This document shows positions 19,064-27,944 of a stretch of DNA of 64,000 nt, one piece after another. A model generated the notes under the pieces. It saw only the letters and a program-made list of their open reading frames with translations, searched no databases and was not told the DNA's origin. The stretch covers positions 1,429,371-1,493,370 of the forward strand of contig OY282386.1 in assembly GCA_958295945.1 (NCBI GenBank), given 5' to 3'. The DNA comes from Candidatus Poribacteria bacterium. Its GTDB lineage: Bacteria; Poribacteria; WGA-4E; WGA-3G. Numbering within the stretch: the stretch's first letter is position 1; every line of letters starts with the position of its first letter. The position numbers were made by a program, and so were the translations under genes.

Positions 19064-19082
19064 TCAATTAGAAATGGTATTA

Positions 19083-19412
19083 GATATGGGCAAGACCCGA
19101 ACAATGATGGTCTTTGGAAAATCCGGACGATCTTGTGAAATACTCAAGATTTGGTCTCAACACCATGGTATAGAACAATTTTGGAGATACCTAAAAACAG
19201 ATTTGAAACTTTCAAAAATGAGTTTAGCGGGTAGACAAGGTGCGTATGCGAGCTTGGGTGTCAAAGTGATGAGCTCTCTCTTAGGACAGCATTTGAGCCG
19301 TTTGACACATAAAACATTCTATCAGGGACAACTTGAACTTTCTGGACAAAGACACATCCTGTTTACTCTTATAGAGCATTTTCATGAACAAATACCAACG
19401 AAGCACCTATAG
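19083..19412 (+). pseudogene. 3' remnant of an unrelated transposase
   Basis: The frame entering from the IS630 right end encodes about 110 residues, including LKIWSQHHGIEQFWRYLKTD and GRQGAYASLGVKVMSSLL. This is the Glu-containing end of a DDE transposase different from the others here. The 5' half is missing: the sequence on the other side of the IS630 element is another IS. So IS630 insertion plus deletion or rearrangement has removed it. Confidence 0.6.
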
Positions 19413-19589
19413 ACATTGAAATCTACAGCAATTTGATAAATACCAGCCTATTTATTTCTTAATCTTCATCAAAGCGCGCCTACCGTTTGTCGTAAGTCCT
19501 GCTTATTCTACATCATAGGAACGAGAACCTTTGCTCACCTGTGCTTAGAAACAGAAAAAACAATATAAAACAAGGTTAATGTGATATAA

Positions 19590-19735
19590 TTACCTAAGTT
19601 GCTACCTACTGAATATTAATCATCAAATTACTTTATCAAACGAAGAAACAAAGGAATTCTGCATATTTTAGTTCCACTTCTTATTAATCGGGGGTACAAA
19701 CCCCTCCAACAAATGATAGGTGGCAACTTAGGTTA
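19590..19735. repeat. MITE-like repeat, copy 1 (TAACCTAAGTTG family)
   Basis: This 146-base stretch is bounded by near-perfect 19-bp inverted ends: TTACCTAAGTTGCTACCTA at the left, and at the right the complement of TAACCTAAGTTGCCACCTA. TAA is repeated on both flanks. It has no coding capacity. The same ends occur at 39790-39974, and a lone end at 36978-36996. The rest of 19413-19807 holds no gene that I can see. Confidence 0.7.
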
Positions 19736-19807
19736 TAATAGTAATCAATCCAGAATAAGTCTCTTCAAACCGAAAACTAATTCCTGAAACCAATAATAGG
19801 AGACATC

Positions 19808-21145
19808 ATGCCTTCACAACCTAATATATTATTTATGATTGCCGATGACCATCGTTGGGATGCCATTGCAGGTATGGGTGATCCGACGGTAAAAACACCG
19901 ACAATGGACTCACTCATGGAACGTGGCACTACGTTCCATCAAACCCACATTATGGGTTCTCTCGTTGGTGCGGTTTGTGTGCCGAGTCGTGCTGCTGTGC
20001 TTACAAGTGCTAACCTTTTCCGTAGCGGGGGTAACCAAATTAACCGAGATTTAGCTGTTTGGCCACAGGTCATGCGCGAAGCGGGGTACCACACATTTTT
20101 TAGTGGCAAATGGCACAATGACAGACAAACGTTTACTAATAGTTTCGATGATGCCGCGACAATTTTCTTCGGCGGCATGGGTAATCAATATAAAGTGCCA
20201 ATATTCGATTTTGATCCAACAGGGGCATACCCGAAAGATGATAGGTATATTGGCGATAAATTCTCTACAACACTGTTTACAGACTCCGCTGTGGATTTTA
20301 TAGAGAACTATGACCAAACGGATCCATTTTTCGTTTATCTCTCCTTTACTTCCCCGCACGATCCACGCACACCACCCGGTGAATACGCAACGATGTATAA
20401 ACGTGAAGATATTCCTGTTCCAGAAAACTACGTTGACGAACACCCGTTTGACAACGGTGAGATGCGGATTCGGGATGAGGTGTTAGCACCGTTCCCACGC
20501 ACCCCAGAAATCGTCCAACAACATATTGCCGATTACTACGGTATGATCAGCAGTCAAGATTACGAAATGGGACGTGTTATCCAGACGATAGAAGACAAAG
20601 GACAACTTGAAAATACCATCGTTATTTATACTGCAGACCACGGACTTGCTGTGGGACAACACGGGTTACTGGGTAAACAGAATCTTTATAGCCACAGCAT
20701 TCGCGTGCCATCAATATTCGCAGGACCGGGTATTCCCGATGGACAATCAGTTGATGCATTGACCTATCTCTATGACCTATTCCCGACCGTATGTGACCTT
20801 ACCAACGTTGATTGTCCCAATACTGTTGAAGGTTGCAGCTTAGTTCCATTGATGGAAGGTTGTGTTGATAAGGTTCGTGATACGGTTTTCGCTGCATATA
20901 AAGACATTCATCGAACTGTGAGTGATGGACGTTGGAAACTCATCCGTTATTATGTCTCTGAAGAGACTGGCAAAGGCACGAATTACCTCCAGTTGTTTGA
21001 TTTAGAGGAAGATCCTTGGGAAACAAATAACCTTGCTGAACTTCCTGAACACACGGAACGAGTCAAATCATTGGCGACTGAACTGAAAAGATGGCAGAAC
21101 GAGGTTGATGATTTTATGAAAGATAGTCCTGTGTTGTTAGGATAG
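19808..21145 (+). CDS. Sulfatase
   Basis: This 445-residue protein is an alkaline-phosphatase-superfamily sulfatase. NILFMIADDHRWD gives the metal-binding Asp pair. CVPSRAAVLTS (near residue 57) is the CxPSR site where Cys is converted to formylglycine. SFTSPHDPRTPP and TADHGLAVGQHGLLGK give further active-site residues. It removes sulfate esters, probably from host or algal sulfated glycans. No N-terminal signal peptide is visible, so it may act in the cytoplasm after uptake. AATAGGAG lies shortly before the ATG. No sulfatase-maturation enzyme is in the window. Confidence 0.9.
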   Translation: MPSQPNILFMIADDHRWDAIAGMGDPTVKTPTMDSLMERGTTFHQTHIMGSLVGAVCVPSRAAVLTSANLFRSGGNQINRDLAVWPQVMREAGYHTFFSGKWHNDRQTFTNSFDDAATIFFGGMGNQYKVPIFDFDPTGAYPKDDRYIGDKFSTTLFTDSAVDFIENYDQTDPFFVYLSFTSPHDPRTPPGEYATMYKREDIPVPENYVDEHPFDNGEMRIRDEVLAPFPRTPEIVQQHIADYYGMISSQDYEMGRVIQTIEDKGQLENTIVIYTADHGLAVGQHGLLGKQNLYSHSIRVPSIFAGPGIPDGQSVDALTYLYDLFPTVCDLTNVDCPNTVEGCSLVPLMEGCVDKVRDTVFAAYKDIHRTVSDGRWKLIRYYVSEETGKGTNYLQLFDLEEDPWETNNLAELPEHTERVKSLATELKRWQNEVDDFMKDSPVLLG

Positions 21146-21169
21146 TAGGCATTTCGTATGAGTGCTTTT

Positions 21170-21306
21170 TATAGTAAAATCTGAAATTAACAAGGCACTT
21201 TACATTTAGAAAAACGCGTTTGTAGTCGCGCAATTCATTGCGCCTCGGACATTATATGAATATGCAATTGGGACAATATGTTTCATTAATTGTAAGTTTT
21301 ACTATA
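21170..21306. repeat. Inverted-repeat-bounded element with a shared 25-bp palindromic core
   Basis: TATAGTAAAA at 21170 and TTTTACTATA ending at 21306 are exact inverted ends of a 137-base non-coding element. Inside, 21222-21246 contains CGCGCAATTCATTGCGC. The same 25 bases occur inverted at 24372-24396. It resembles a MITE or a REP-like intergenic repeat. Confidence 0.5.
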
Positions 21307-21366
21307 GTCTTCATTTCTGTGCTAATTGATTGGCGCGCTTTCAAAGCGTGCCAACTATCATGTATT

Positions 21367-22515
21367 TCATATTTCACCATATAAATTTCCGATAGCGATT
21401 AATCTTGCAGCCTGTTCTGCGGTATCAGAAATCAATTGCGGTGCGTCCTCAACCGCATTCTCAAGTGACATCGGTGCTTGCACAATGCCGAGCATTGCAT
21501 CAATACCCGCATCATAAACTGATTCTGCCCCTTCACCAATACCACCTGCTATTGCTATGACAGGGATATTGCCTGCTTTTGCGACCTTCGCAACTCCAAC
21601 AGGTGTCTTTCCAAATGCAGTTTGAAAGTCCAGTTGCCCTTCCCCAGTGATAACAAGAGAAGCACCTTTCATCCGATCTTTGAGTTTCACAGTGTCAATC
21701 ATAATATCAATCCCGAGTTTCAAATCTGCGTTGAGAAATGCCACAAGTCCTGCACCTAATCCTCCTGCAGCACCAGCACCCGGAATGTCGTTGAAGGATT
21801 GTCCAAATGTTTGTGTCAACACCTTGTTGTAATGTTTAAGATGTGCATCAAGTTTTTTCACCATATCAGGTGTTGCACCTTTCTGTGGACCGTAGACATG
21901 CGATGCCCCTTCATGACCGGTCAACGGGTTATTGACATCACAAGCCACAACAGTTTCTGTATCCGCAATTTTGGCGTGTAATCCTGCTATATCTATTGAA
22001 GATAGTTCACCCAGTCCACCGCCACCGCGTTCAATCGGTTTTCCATCTGTGTTTAGGAACTGGACACCGAGTGCTTCAGCCATTCCGGCACCACCATCAT
22101 TTGTTGCACTGCCACCGATACCGATGATTAAACGGCTGCATCCAGCCTGCAAAGCAGTGTAAATGAGTTGTCCTGTGCCATAGGAAGTCGTGTGGAGTGG
22201 ATTCCGTTTGTCTGATGGAACAAGCGTTAGACCGGACGCGGCTGCCATCTCAATTACTGCTGTCTCTCCATTTGCAAGGATACCGAATTCTGCATCTACC
22301 TCGTTACCAAGTGGACCTGAAACGCGTTGTGTTTGAATATGTCCACCTGTTGCATCAACGAGGGATTGCACTGTGCCTTCTCCACCATCTGCCATTGGGA
22401 TTTTATCTATTTCAGCATCAGGAAACACGCGGCGAAGTCCTTGTTCTATTGCATTTGCGGCTTGCAAGGCAGTGACGCTTCCCTTGAATGAATCGGGGGC
22501 TACTACTATTTTCAT
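21367..22515 (-). CDS. Glycerate kinase (GarK/GlxK family)
   Basis: This 382-residue protein matches the family length and its motifs: MKIVVAPDSFKGSVTALQAA at the start, IPMADGGEGTVQSLVDATGG (41-60), LIIGIGGSATNDGGAGMAEA, and GEGQLDFQTAFGKTPVGVAK near the end. It phosphorylates D-glycerate to 2- or 3-phosphoglycerate, feeding C3 acids from sugar-acid catabolism into glycolysis. It stands alone and is divergent from the dioxygenase gene. Confidence 0.92.
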   Translation of the reverse strand: MKIVVAPDSFKGSVTALQAANAIEQGLRRVFPDAEIDKIPMADGGEGTVQSLVDATGGHIQTQRVSGPLGNEVDAEFGILANGETAVIEMAAASGLTLVPSDKRNPLHTTSYGTGQLIYTALQAGCSRLIIGIGGSATNDGGAGMAEALGVQFLNTDGKPIERGGGGLGELSSIDIAGLHAKIADTETVVACDVNNPLTGHEGASHVYGPQKGATPDMVKKLDAHLKHYNKVLTQTFGQSFNDIPGAGAAGGLGAGLVAFLNADLKLGIDIMIDTVKLKDRMKGASLVITGEGQLDFQTAFGKTPVGVAKVAKAGNIPVIAIAGGIGEGAESVYDAGIDAMLGIVQAPMSLENAVEDAPQLISDTAEQAARLIAIGNLYGEI

Positions 22516-22634
22516 AGTTGAAAGTCTATCATGTGCAGTGTCTCTTTGTCAAATTGAATGTAGTCAACAAAACAGTGATGTGATATACTTTGATGAACAT
22601 TATTTTAACTTCATTTTATGAAAACGGGTGGCAC

Positions 22635-23402
22635 ATGAATTGGCAAGTTGAAACAACAGCTTCTGACGAACAGGTTACATTTTACAAGGAAAACGGTTAT
22701 CTTACTTTTGGACGTATCTTTTCAGAGACAGAATTAGATGAATTACGCGATTATGTTGACGCAATGATTGAAAATTTGCCAGAAGGCAAACGTCCTGAAC
22801 AGATGGATGTACCTCACTTTGAGCATCCATACCTATTCAAGTATCTCACGCATCCAAATGTATTGAAGGTGATTGAGCGATTTATCGGACCGGATATCTT
22901 GCTTTGGTCAAGTCACTTTATTAGCAAACGCGAAAACGATGGCATGGCGGTACCGTGGCATCAGGATGGTGTATATTGGGGTGAATCTCTTGATCCGATG
23001 CATGTTATTACGATGTGGCTTGCAGTAGATGAATCCAAAGTTGAAAACGGTTGCATGCGTGTTATTCCCGGAAGTCATAACCATCGTGACCGTCGCTATG
23101 AAGCGGTGAAACGAGGAAACAATCTATTTGGTAGCGAAGTTGTGGAGGAAGACTTAGACGAATCAATCGCAGTGAATTTGGAGTTAGAGGTCGGAGAGTG
23201 TCATTTTCACGATGCCTGGACGATCCACAATTCCAGTCCGAATATATCCCAAAAACGACGGTGCGGTTACACGATGCGATATATGCCAGCAAATGTTCGT
23301 TATCCGGGTGCTGAGTGGCGTTCAACACACAAAATTTATCTTTTGCAAGGTGAGGATAGAACAGATGGCTTTAATTCTTATGAACCAATTCCAAACTTTT
23401 AA
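22635..23402 (+). CDS. Phytanoyl-CoA dioxygenase (PhyH) family protein
   Basis: From ATG 22635 this encodes 255 residues; an upstream ATG at 22593 is possible but adds a non-family N-terminus. The Fe(II)/2-oxoglutarate site is visible: VPWHQDGVYWG gives His-x-Asp and HFHDAWTIHNSSPN the distal His, with a following Arg-rich strand for 2-oxoglutarate. NGCMRVIPGSHNHR is typical of the family. It hydroxylates an unknown small molecule. The amidohydrolase follows 17 bases downstream, so the pair probably forms one catabolic operon. Confidence 0.85.
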   Translation: MNWQVETTASDEQVTFYKENGYLTFGRIFSETELDELRDYVDAMIENLPEGKRPEQMDVPHFEHPYLFKYLTHPNVLKVIERFIGPDILLWSSHFISKRENDGMAVPWHQDGVYWGESLDPMHVITMWLAVDESKVENGCMRVIPGSHNHRDRRYEAVKRGNNLFGSEVVEEDLDESIAVNLELEVGECHFHDAWTIHNSSPNISQKRRCGYTMRYMPANVRYPGAEWRSTHKIYLLQGEDRTDGFNSYEPIPNF

Positions 23403-23419
23403 TATAGAGAGGAAAACTT

Positions 23420-24277
23420 ATGCGTCCCTATATTGACGTTCATTGTCATGTCGGTATGACAGTATCGCGTGCGCCGGTTATTGGACAAAGTGTTGGCAAA
23501 TGTTTAGCGCGGATGGCTTCTGCAGATGTGATCGGTGCGATTCTGTGTCCGACAGCTGGTGGTCCACAGGCACGCGGTGTATTGGACTCGCGTGCTCAGA
23601 ACGAAGTTATTGCAAATGCCTGTCGAAAATATCCAGAACGATTCCCCATCGGACTTGGGATAGCAGAGGTGCGACATGAACAACCGGGTGTGGATGAACT
23701 TGACAGAGCGATGCAGGAAGAAGGTTTAGTCGGCTTTGTTTGTCATCCTGCGTTGTCGGGACATTCATTAGGTGCTGAATTGCATGCGTTCCTTGAAGTC
23801 GTTGCTATGCACAACGGATTGTGTCTGCTGCATCAAGCGGGTTCCACGCAAAATATTGCTACGTATGCGGACAGATTCCCATCAATAACTTTCATCATCG
23901 GACATGTTTCAATGAGCAAAGCGGGGCAGCTTGATGCGATTGCACATTGTGCAAAGCAGGAGAATATCTGGTACGATGTTGCCCAGAAGCCTGTTGGAGA
24001 TGAAAGTTGGGACTTAGCGCATCTCGTGAATAACCTCGGCAATGAGCAGATTATGTTCGGTAGTGATCTGCCGTATTACGATTTTCGGTTGGTTCAATCA
24101 CAGATTGAAGAATCACAACTTGACGATGAGACGAAAGAACGGATTGCGTATAAAAACGCGGTTCGGTTGGTTCAGCAGTTCCGACCAGATTGGGTGCCGA
24201 TCCTTACTCCGATAACACCACCACAGAACTACTCTGAAGTAGAGATGTGGGATGCGAATGGGGCGCGATTAAAGTAG
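23420..24277 (+). CDS. Amidohydrolase-family TIM-barrel metal hydrolase
   Basis: This 285-residue protein starts IDVHCHVG, the HxH metal motif of amidohydrolase-2 enzymes. FIIGHVSM (near 155) gives the barrel His and MFGSDLPYYD (near 215) the catalytic Asp. GVDELDRAMQEEGLVGFVCH is typical of ACMSD-like decarboxylases and lactonases. It hydrolyses or decarboxylates a small carboxylate or lactone; the substrate is unknown. GAGAGGA lies 6 bases before the ATG. It is cotranscribed with the dioxygenase. Confidence 0.82.
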   Translation: MRPYIDVHCHVGMTVSRAPVIGQSVGKCLARMASADVIGAILCPTAGGPQARGVLDSRAQNEVIANACRKYPERFPIGLGIAEVRHEQPGVDELDRAMQEEGLVGFVCHPALSGHSLGAELHAFLEVVAMHNGLCLLHQAGSTQNIATYADRFPSITFIIGHVSMSKAGQLDAIAHCAKQENIWYDVAQKPVGDESWDLAHLVNNLGNEQIMFGSDLPYYDFRLVQSQIEESQLDDETKERIAYKNAVRLVQQFRPDWVPILTPITPPQNYSEVEMWDANGARLK

Positions 24278-24492
24278 TGTCAATTCTGGTTAAGAAAATC
24301 CCCTTTAATAGTTTGTATAGATATTTATGGACACATGTAAGAGGCGTGTGAATTGCGCTTAGTGAATGTGAGAGGCGCAATGAATTGCGCGACTACGAAC
24401 GCCTGATTTGATAATTATCTGTTATTATTTAGAAATGACATAATATCGTGGTTAGAAACCACTCCTACAATGTAATATGCTCATGTTGATGT

Positions 24493-25350
24493 CTATTTTA
24501 CGATTTGTACTGCGCGTATTCGTAGGCGGAGAACGAAAAGACAGACAGCAGTCAAGGCAGATAGGACGAGAATTGTCCAAACCCAGTGTATATCAAAGTC
24601 AGGTGACTCACCAAAGAGCACACTTCCAAGTATGTCATAATTTGCCCAAAGTGAGACAATAGAGACTGTACTCATTGAAAACGCCTCTTTTAATATAAGC
24701 GCAATCACTGGCAACCCAAACCAAACAGCACAAAAACCAATTGTTGCATAACGGGAATTGGTCGTTAGTGAAGAGAAGAACAACATCAATAGACTCGTGA
24801 TGACAGTGATTATTGCTGAATAGATTATGATAGAGAAGATCGTCCAATAATGTTCTTTAAAGAACGTAAAGTCTGCTAATAAAGTGTGTTCCAAGAATAG
24901 TAATAAACCTGGTACCAGCGTCAAACAGACAAGCAATGTTCCGACTACAATGAATTTACCGATAAGATAGTCATACCACGTAATGGGTTTGGAGAGATAA
25001 AGTGAGAGTGCATTGCTTCTTAGATCATCTGCGATTAACCCCGCGCCGCCAAAGATGGATATAATTGCAACAAGAAACCCTGATAGATCAGGCATTCTAA
25101 AGAGATAACCCTGAAAGAATCCTGGATCAATTTCATACGGCAAAGTTATATTTTCAAATAGATTTCCAAGGTAGATAAGAATTGCGTGTGCTAAGAAGTA
25201 GATTACAGGAGGAATTACGACTATTAATCGGACGATTTTGCGTTTAGCGAGTATTTTCAATTCTGCTTTGGCAATAACCCACCACCGTGTGCGGTTTTGA
25301 GGATTCAACGTGCCTTCCCAATGTCTATAGTTTTGTGTGTGAATTGGCAT
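24493..25350 (-). CDS. ABC-2-type transporter permease
   Basis: This 285-residue membrane protein has about six helices, including a first one at VIPPVIYFLAHAILIYL. FGGAGLIADDLRSNALSLYL, just after the second helix, is the typical amphipathic segment of ABC-2 permeases. No ATPase gene is adjacent, so its partner lies elsewhere. The ATG has GAGGT nearby, inside the end of the upstream gene 2 bases away. The last of three genes in the 26851-to-24493 run; the two others are exported proteins of unknown function. Confidence 0.75.
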   Translation of the reverse strand: MPIHTQNYRHWEGTLNPQNRTRWWVIAKAELKILAKRKIVRLIVVIPPVIYFLAHAILIYLGNLFENITLPYEIDPGFFQGYLFRMPDLSGFLVAIISIFGGAGLIADDLRSNALSLYLSKPITWYDYLIGKFIVVGTLLVCLTLVPGLLLFLEHTLLADFTFFKEHYWTIFSIIIYSAIITVITSLLMLFFSSLTTNSRYATIGFCAVWFGLPVIALILKEAFSMSTVSIVSLWANYDILGSVLFGESPDFDIHWVWTILVLSALTAVCLFVLRLRIRAVQIVK

Positions 25351-25352
25351 CG

Positions 25353-25970
25353 TTACCTCGAATAAATAATTGCCTCTTCATCGGTATCCGAAAAAGGTCC
25401 TTGTCTATCGGTCTTTATTTCCACAGTGACAACCCCTATGTATGTATCGCGTTCGGGGTCTTCTTCAATCAGTCTGAGTGGGATCTGTGCTTTTAGGAGT
25501 CTGTCAAGACTATTCGCTTCCTGTGCCCATCGCACATCAATTAGTCTACCGTCATAAACCTTCCGATGAATCTCACCGTTCCGCATTGAGTAGACTTTCG
25601 CTTTGGTGGTGAAATCTGCATCAGAAAGGGTGCTTACGCCAACACCTGGACTGAGAATACTTTGGTTCCATATAAGTGGAACTCCGTGTTTATCAGTCAG
25701 AAAGATTGTGACTTCAATCCGATTCACACGTGGTTCAGTCAGAATGCTGATCCCTTCAAAGTTCTGGATTTCTCCTGTTCCGCATGCAATTAGCGTGAGA
25801 GTGCAGATACAGATAATTATGACTACTCGAATTCTCGATTGTAAGCGGAACAAGTCAATCTCTCCTTTTGAATTTTTACCTATCATCTGTTGGTGTCTGG
25901 TTCTCGTCGCCTTGTTTGCGAGGTTTAATGATGACTCGCTATCAACCTTTGGTAAATCTTCAATATTCAC
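25353..25970 (-). CDS. Hypothetical membrane-anchored lipoprotein-like protein
   Basis: This 205-residue protein is not recognised. It starts at GTG 25970, which overlaps the TGA of the upstream gene (GTGA), a coupled arrangement. A hydrophobic segment (about 48-62) ends in LTLIACG, a lipobox with Cys63, so either the N-terminal 28 residues are an unusually long cytoplasmic lead or translation starts at the internal ATG (residue 29). The mature part is rich in beta strands with RVNRIEVTIFLTDKHGVPL. It probably acts outside the membrane next to the ABC permease. Confidence 0.6.
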   Translation of the reverse strand: MNIEDLPKVDSESSLNLANKATRTRHQQMIGKNSKGEIDLFRLQSRIRVVIIICICTLTLIACGTGEIQNFEGISILTEPRVNRIEVTIFLTDKHGVPLIWNQSILSPGVGVSTLSDADFTTKAKVYSMRNGEIHRKVYDGRLIDVRWAQEANSLDRLLKAQIPLRLIEEDPERDTYIGVVTVEIKTDRQGPFSDTDEEAIIYSR

Positions 25971-26851
25971 TTTTTATTTGGGATGACAAGTATTAACGGA
26001 TCTTTCATGTGTTTCAATTGGCCAGTGAGGTCTTGGATTTCAACCCATTGAGGTAAATTAGGTGATTTCTTCATGTCCCAACCTGTTTTACGTGTTCCAT
26101 CTGAAATAGCAGACAATTGCTCATTCTGCGTTTTTGTTGTATCATTGAGAAGTTCAAAATCAATCTTGCGTGATAATGTAACACCATAGGACTCATATCG
26201 TGGTTCTATTGGTTTGGGTGATTTTGCTGGTTTCCACTCTCCAACATTCACATTACTCATCCCATCAATTACGCGTTCAGTATTGTCATCAGGCATCGTG
26301 CCGTAAGTAATACGAATTTTCCAATTCTTTAGATTGATGCGGCTTTTGGTGGTGTTGTATATTTTTATCAAGATAGTATTTTGGGGTGAGATTATTTCTG
26401 ATTGAAACGGAGTTTTAACCTTATCAAACTCTTCTACTAATTTTTCCGATAAATCTTTGCTATTTAACCAATTTTCCTTTTTCGATTCATATAGGACACC
26501 CATGACTTTCGCGGGATATGTTATGATTTCACGAAGCACAAGCGCGTTTGGATGAAAGGTCGACTCTATAGGTTTCAACATCTCAATGGTTACACCTTTA
26601 GCCGTGTCAGGTGTTTTCTCTAACACGCCTATAGATAAACTATCAGCAAGTTTTTTTAATTCAGCATTGGTTAGACCTAAATGCTTAGAAAGATCTAAGT
26701 TTAGTGTCGTGTTCCCATCAATATGCGTTAACGAAATATCTTTTGTTATTGGATTCTCATTGGGTTGCTGTTGTGTTGAGCCAGTTAGAGGAAAAAACAA
26801 ACATATAATCAATAATGTTATGCTACTTAAGATTGAAAAAGAGGTTTTCAT
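25967..26851 (-). CDS. Hypothetical secreted protein
   Basis: This 294-residue protein has a clear signal peptide (residues 1-26) ending near TGSTQQ. I do not recognise the family. Residues 160-200 (ILIKIYNTTKSRINLKNWKI) resemble the IxNxxxxxxxLxxW pattern of lamin-tail-like domains, but this is weak. It overlaps the next gene by 4 bases and is the first gene of the three-gene run ending in the ABC permease. A-rich GGAG lies before the ATG. Confidence 0.6.
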   Translation of the reverse strand: MKTSFSILSSITLLIICLFFPLTGSTQQQPNENPITKDISLTHIDGNTTLNLDLSKHLGLTNAELKKLADSLSIGVLEKTPDTAKGVTIEMLKPIESTFHPNALVLREIITYPAKVMGVLYESKKENWLNSKDLSEKLVEEFDKVKTPFQSEIISPQNTILIKIYNTTKSRINLKNWKIRITYGTMPDDNTERVIDGMSNVNVGEWKPAKSPKPIEPRYESYGVTLSRKIDFELLNDTTKTQNEQLSAISDGTRKTGWDMKKSPNLPQWVEIQDLTGQLKHMKDPLILVIPNKK

Positions 26852-26995
26852 TTTATAAATTCTCCTTCAAAAGATTATTTTAGTTTGCAAATAGTATACA
26901 ATGGAAAATGTATATTTGGCAAGATGAATTGTAAATGCGTAATTTTTATATATCGGGGTTGTATAACCATCCAACTCAAGAAGTTGACATAAGGA

Positions 26996-27787
26996 TTATT
27001 TAAGGATGTCTTCCATACGCGCCTGCACCCCTGCCTTGTGTTCTGGATGTGTGTGAATATAGAATATTCCTGACTGCATAGCATTGTAAACATGATCTGC
27101 TACTTCCGCAGGGGACATGCCTGCGTCCATCTCAGCACGCACATCTCGGTTATCTGTAATATTGCGATTATGGTGGTGAGATTCACTATCTGTACGGTTT
27201 CGAGAAGAGTCTAAAATCCCTGTCCGCACCCATCCAGGACATAACACATGCACCTGAATTTGAGAACCACTTTGTACCAATTCATCAGCGAGGGTTTCTG
27301 AAAGAGCAACGACGGCATGCTTGCTCACCATATAGATACCTGCACCGGGACCACGGACTAAACCGAGAATTGAAGCAGTATTGACGATATGACATTCGGT
27401 TTCTTGTGATAGCATGCGGGGGACAAATGCTCGGATACCGTGGATAACACCCCATAGGTTTACACCTAATACCCACTCCCAATCAGCGATGGTATGTTCC
27501 CAAATAGGACGGCTACAGACAACACCGGCATTGTTGCAGAGGATATGCACCGCACCATAGGCATTATACGTTTGCACTGCAAGGTTTTCAACATCTTCAG
27601 CATTTGAGACATCTGTTCTGACAGCAAGAACGTTCGCGCCATTAGCACGTAGGTCTTGTTCAAGTTTAGCTAACGGTGCTTCTTCAATATCTGCGAGGAC
27701 AACCGTCATCCCTTCCGCAGCGAATCGTTCTACCATACCGCGTCCGATGCCACTTGCTGCCCCGGTAATTACTGCCACCTGTTTCAT
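26996..27787 (-). CDS. Short-chain dehydrogenase/reductase (SDR)
   Basis: This 263-residue classical SDR has the TGAASGIG cofactor loop (8-15), LADIEEA as the adenine-side strand, NNAG near 88, an NTASILG serine site and YMVSK catalytic Tyr-Lys near 153. The acidic residue after beta-2 (Asp in LADI) suggests NAD rather than NADP. The substrate is unknown. AGGAG lies 5 bases before the ATG, immediately after the stop of a 38-codon reading frame. Confidence 0.9.
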   Translation of the reverse strand: MKQVAVITGAASGIGRGMVERFAAEGMTVVLADIEEAPLAKLEQDLRANGANVLAVRTDVSNAEDVENLAVQTYNAYGAVHILCNNAGVVCSRPIWEHTIADWEWVLGVNLWGVIHGIRAFVPRMLSQETECHIVNTASILGLVRGPGAGIYMVSKHAVVALSETLADELVQSGSQIQVHVLCPGWVRTGILDSSRNRTDSESHHHNRNITDNRDVRAEMDAGMSPAEVADHVYNAMQSGIFYIHTHPEHKAGVQARMEDILK

Positions 27788-27797
27788 TCAATCTCCT

Positions 27798-27914
27798 TTA
27801 GGTGCAACCTGATTTCTCAGTTTTTACATGTGTTGTGCTTCCTCTGGTGTCGTGGAACTTTACTGCATTGGGATCAGTTTCTAAACCGATCAGTTCTTGT
27901 AATTGTTCTGACAT
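27798..27914 (-). CDS. Small 38-residue reading frame ahead of the SDR gene
   Basis: ATG at 27914 has GGAG 5 bases upstream, and the frame runs to TAA just before the SDR ribosome site. The product starts MSEQLQELIGLETD and ends in TEKSGCT; I do not recognise it. It lies 30 bases after the WD40 stop and 10 before the SDR start, so it could be cotranscribed. It may be a small protein or leader peptide; length alone does not prove translation. Confidence 0.4.
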   Translation of the reverse strand: MSEQLQELIGLETDPNAVKFHDTRGSTTHVKTEKSGCT

Positions 27915-27944
27915 ATTTCTCCTTTGTTGTTGGATGTGTGAAGT

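Larger units (their letters stand above)
17936..19080 (+). mobile_element. IS630-family insertion sequence, copy 1
   Basis: This 1145-base element has inverted ends, ATACCATTTTTAATTGA at the left and TCAATTAGAAATGGTAT at the right, with one mismatch. TA lies on both sides (17934-17935 and 19081-19082), as expected for the IS630/Tc1 target. It carries two overlapping frames, a helix-turn-helix part and a DDE part. A second copy of the same length lies inverted at 49551-50695 and encodes identical proteins. In the compared leader the copies differ at one base (17974 versus 50657). Confidence 0.9.
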
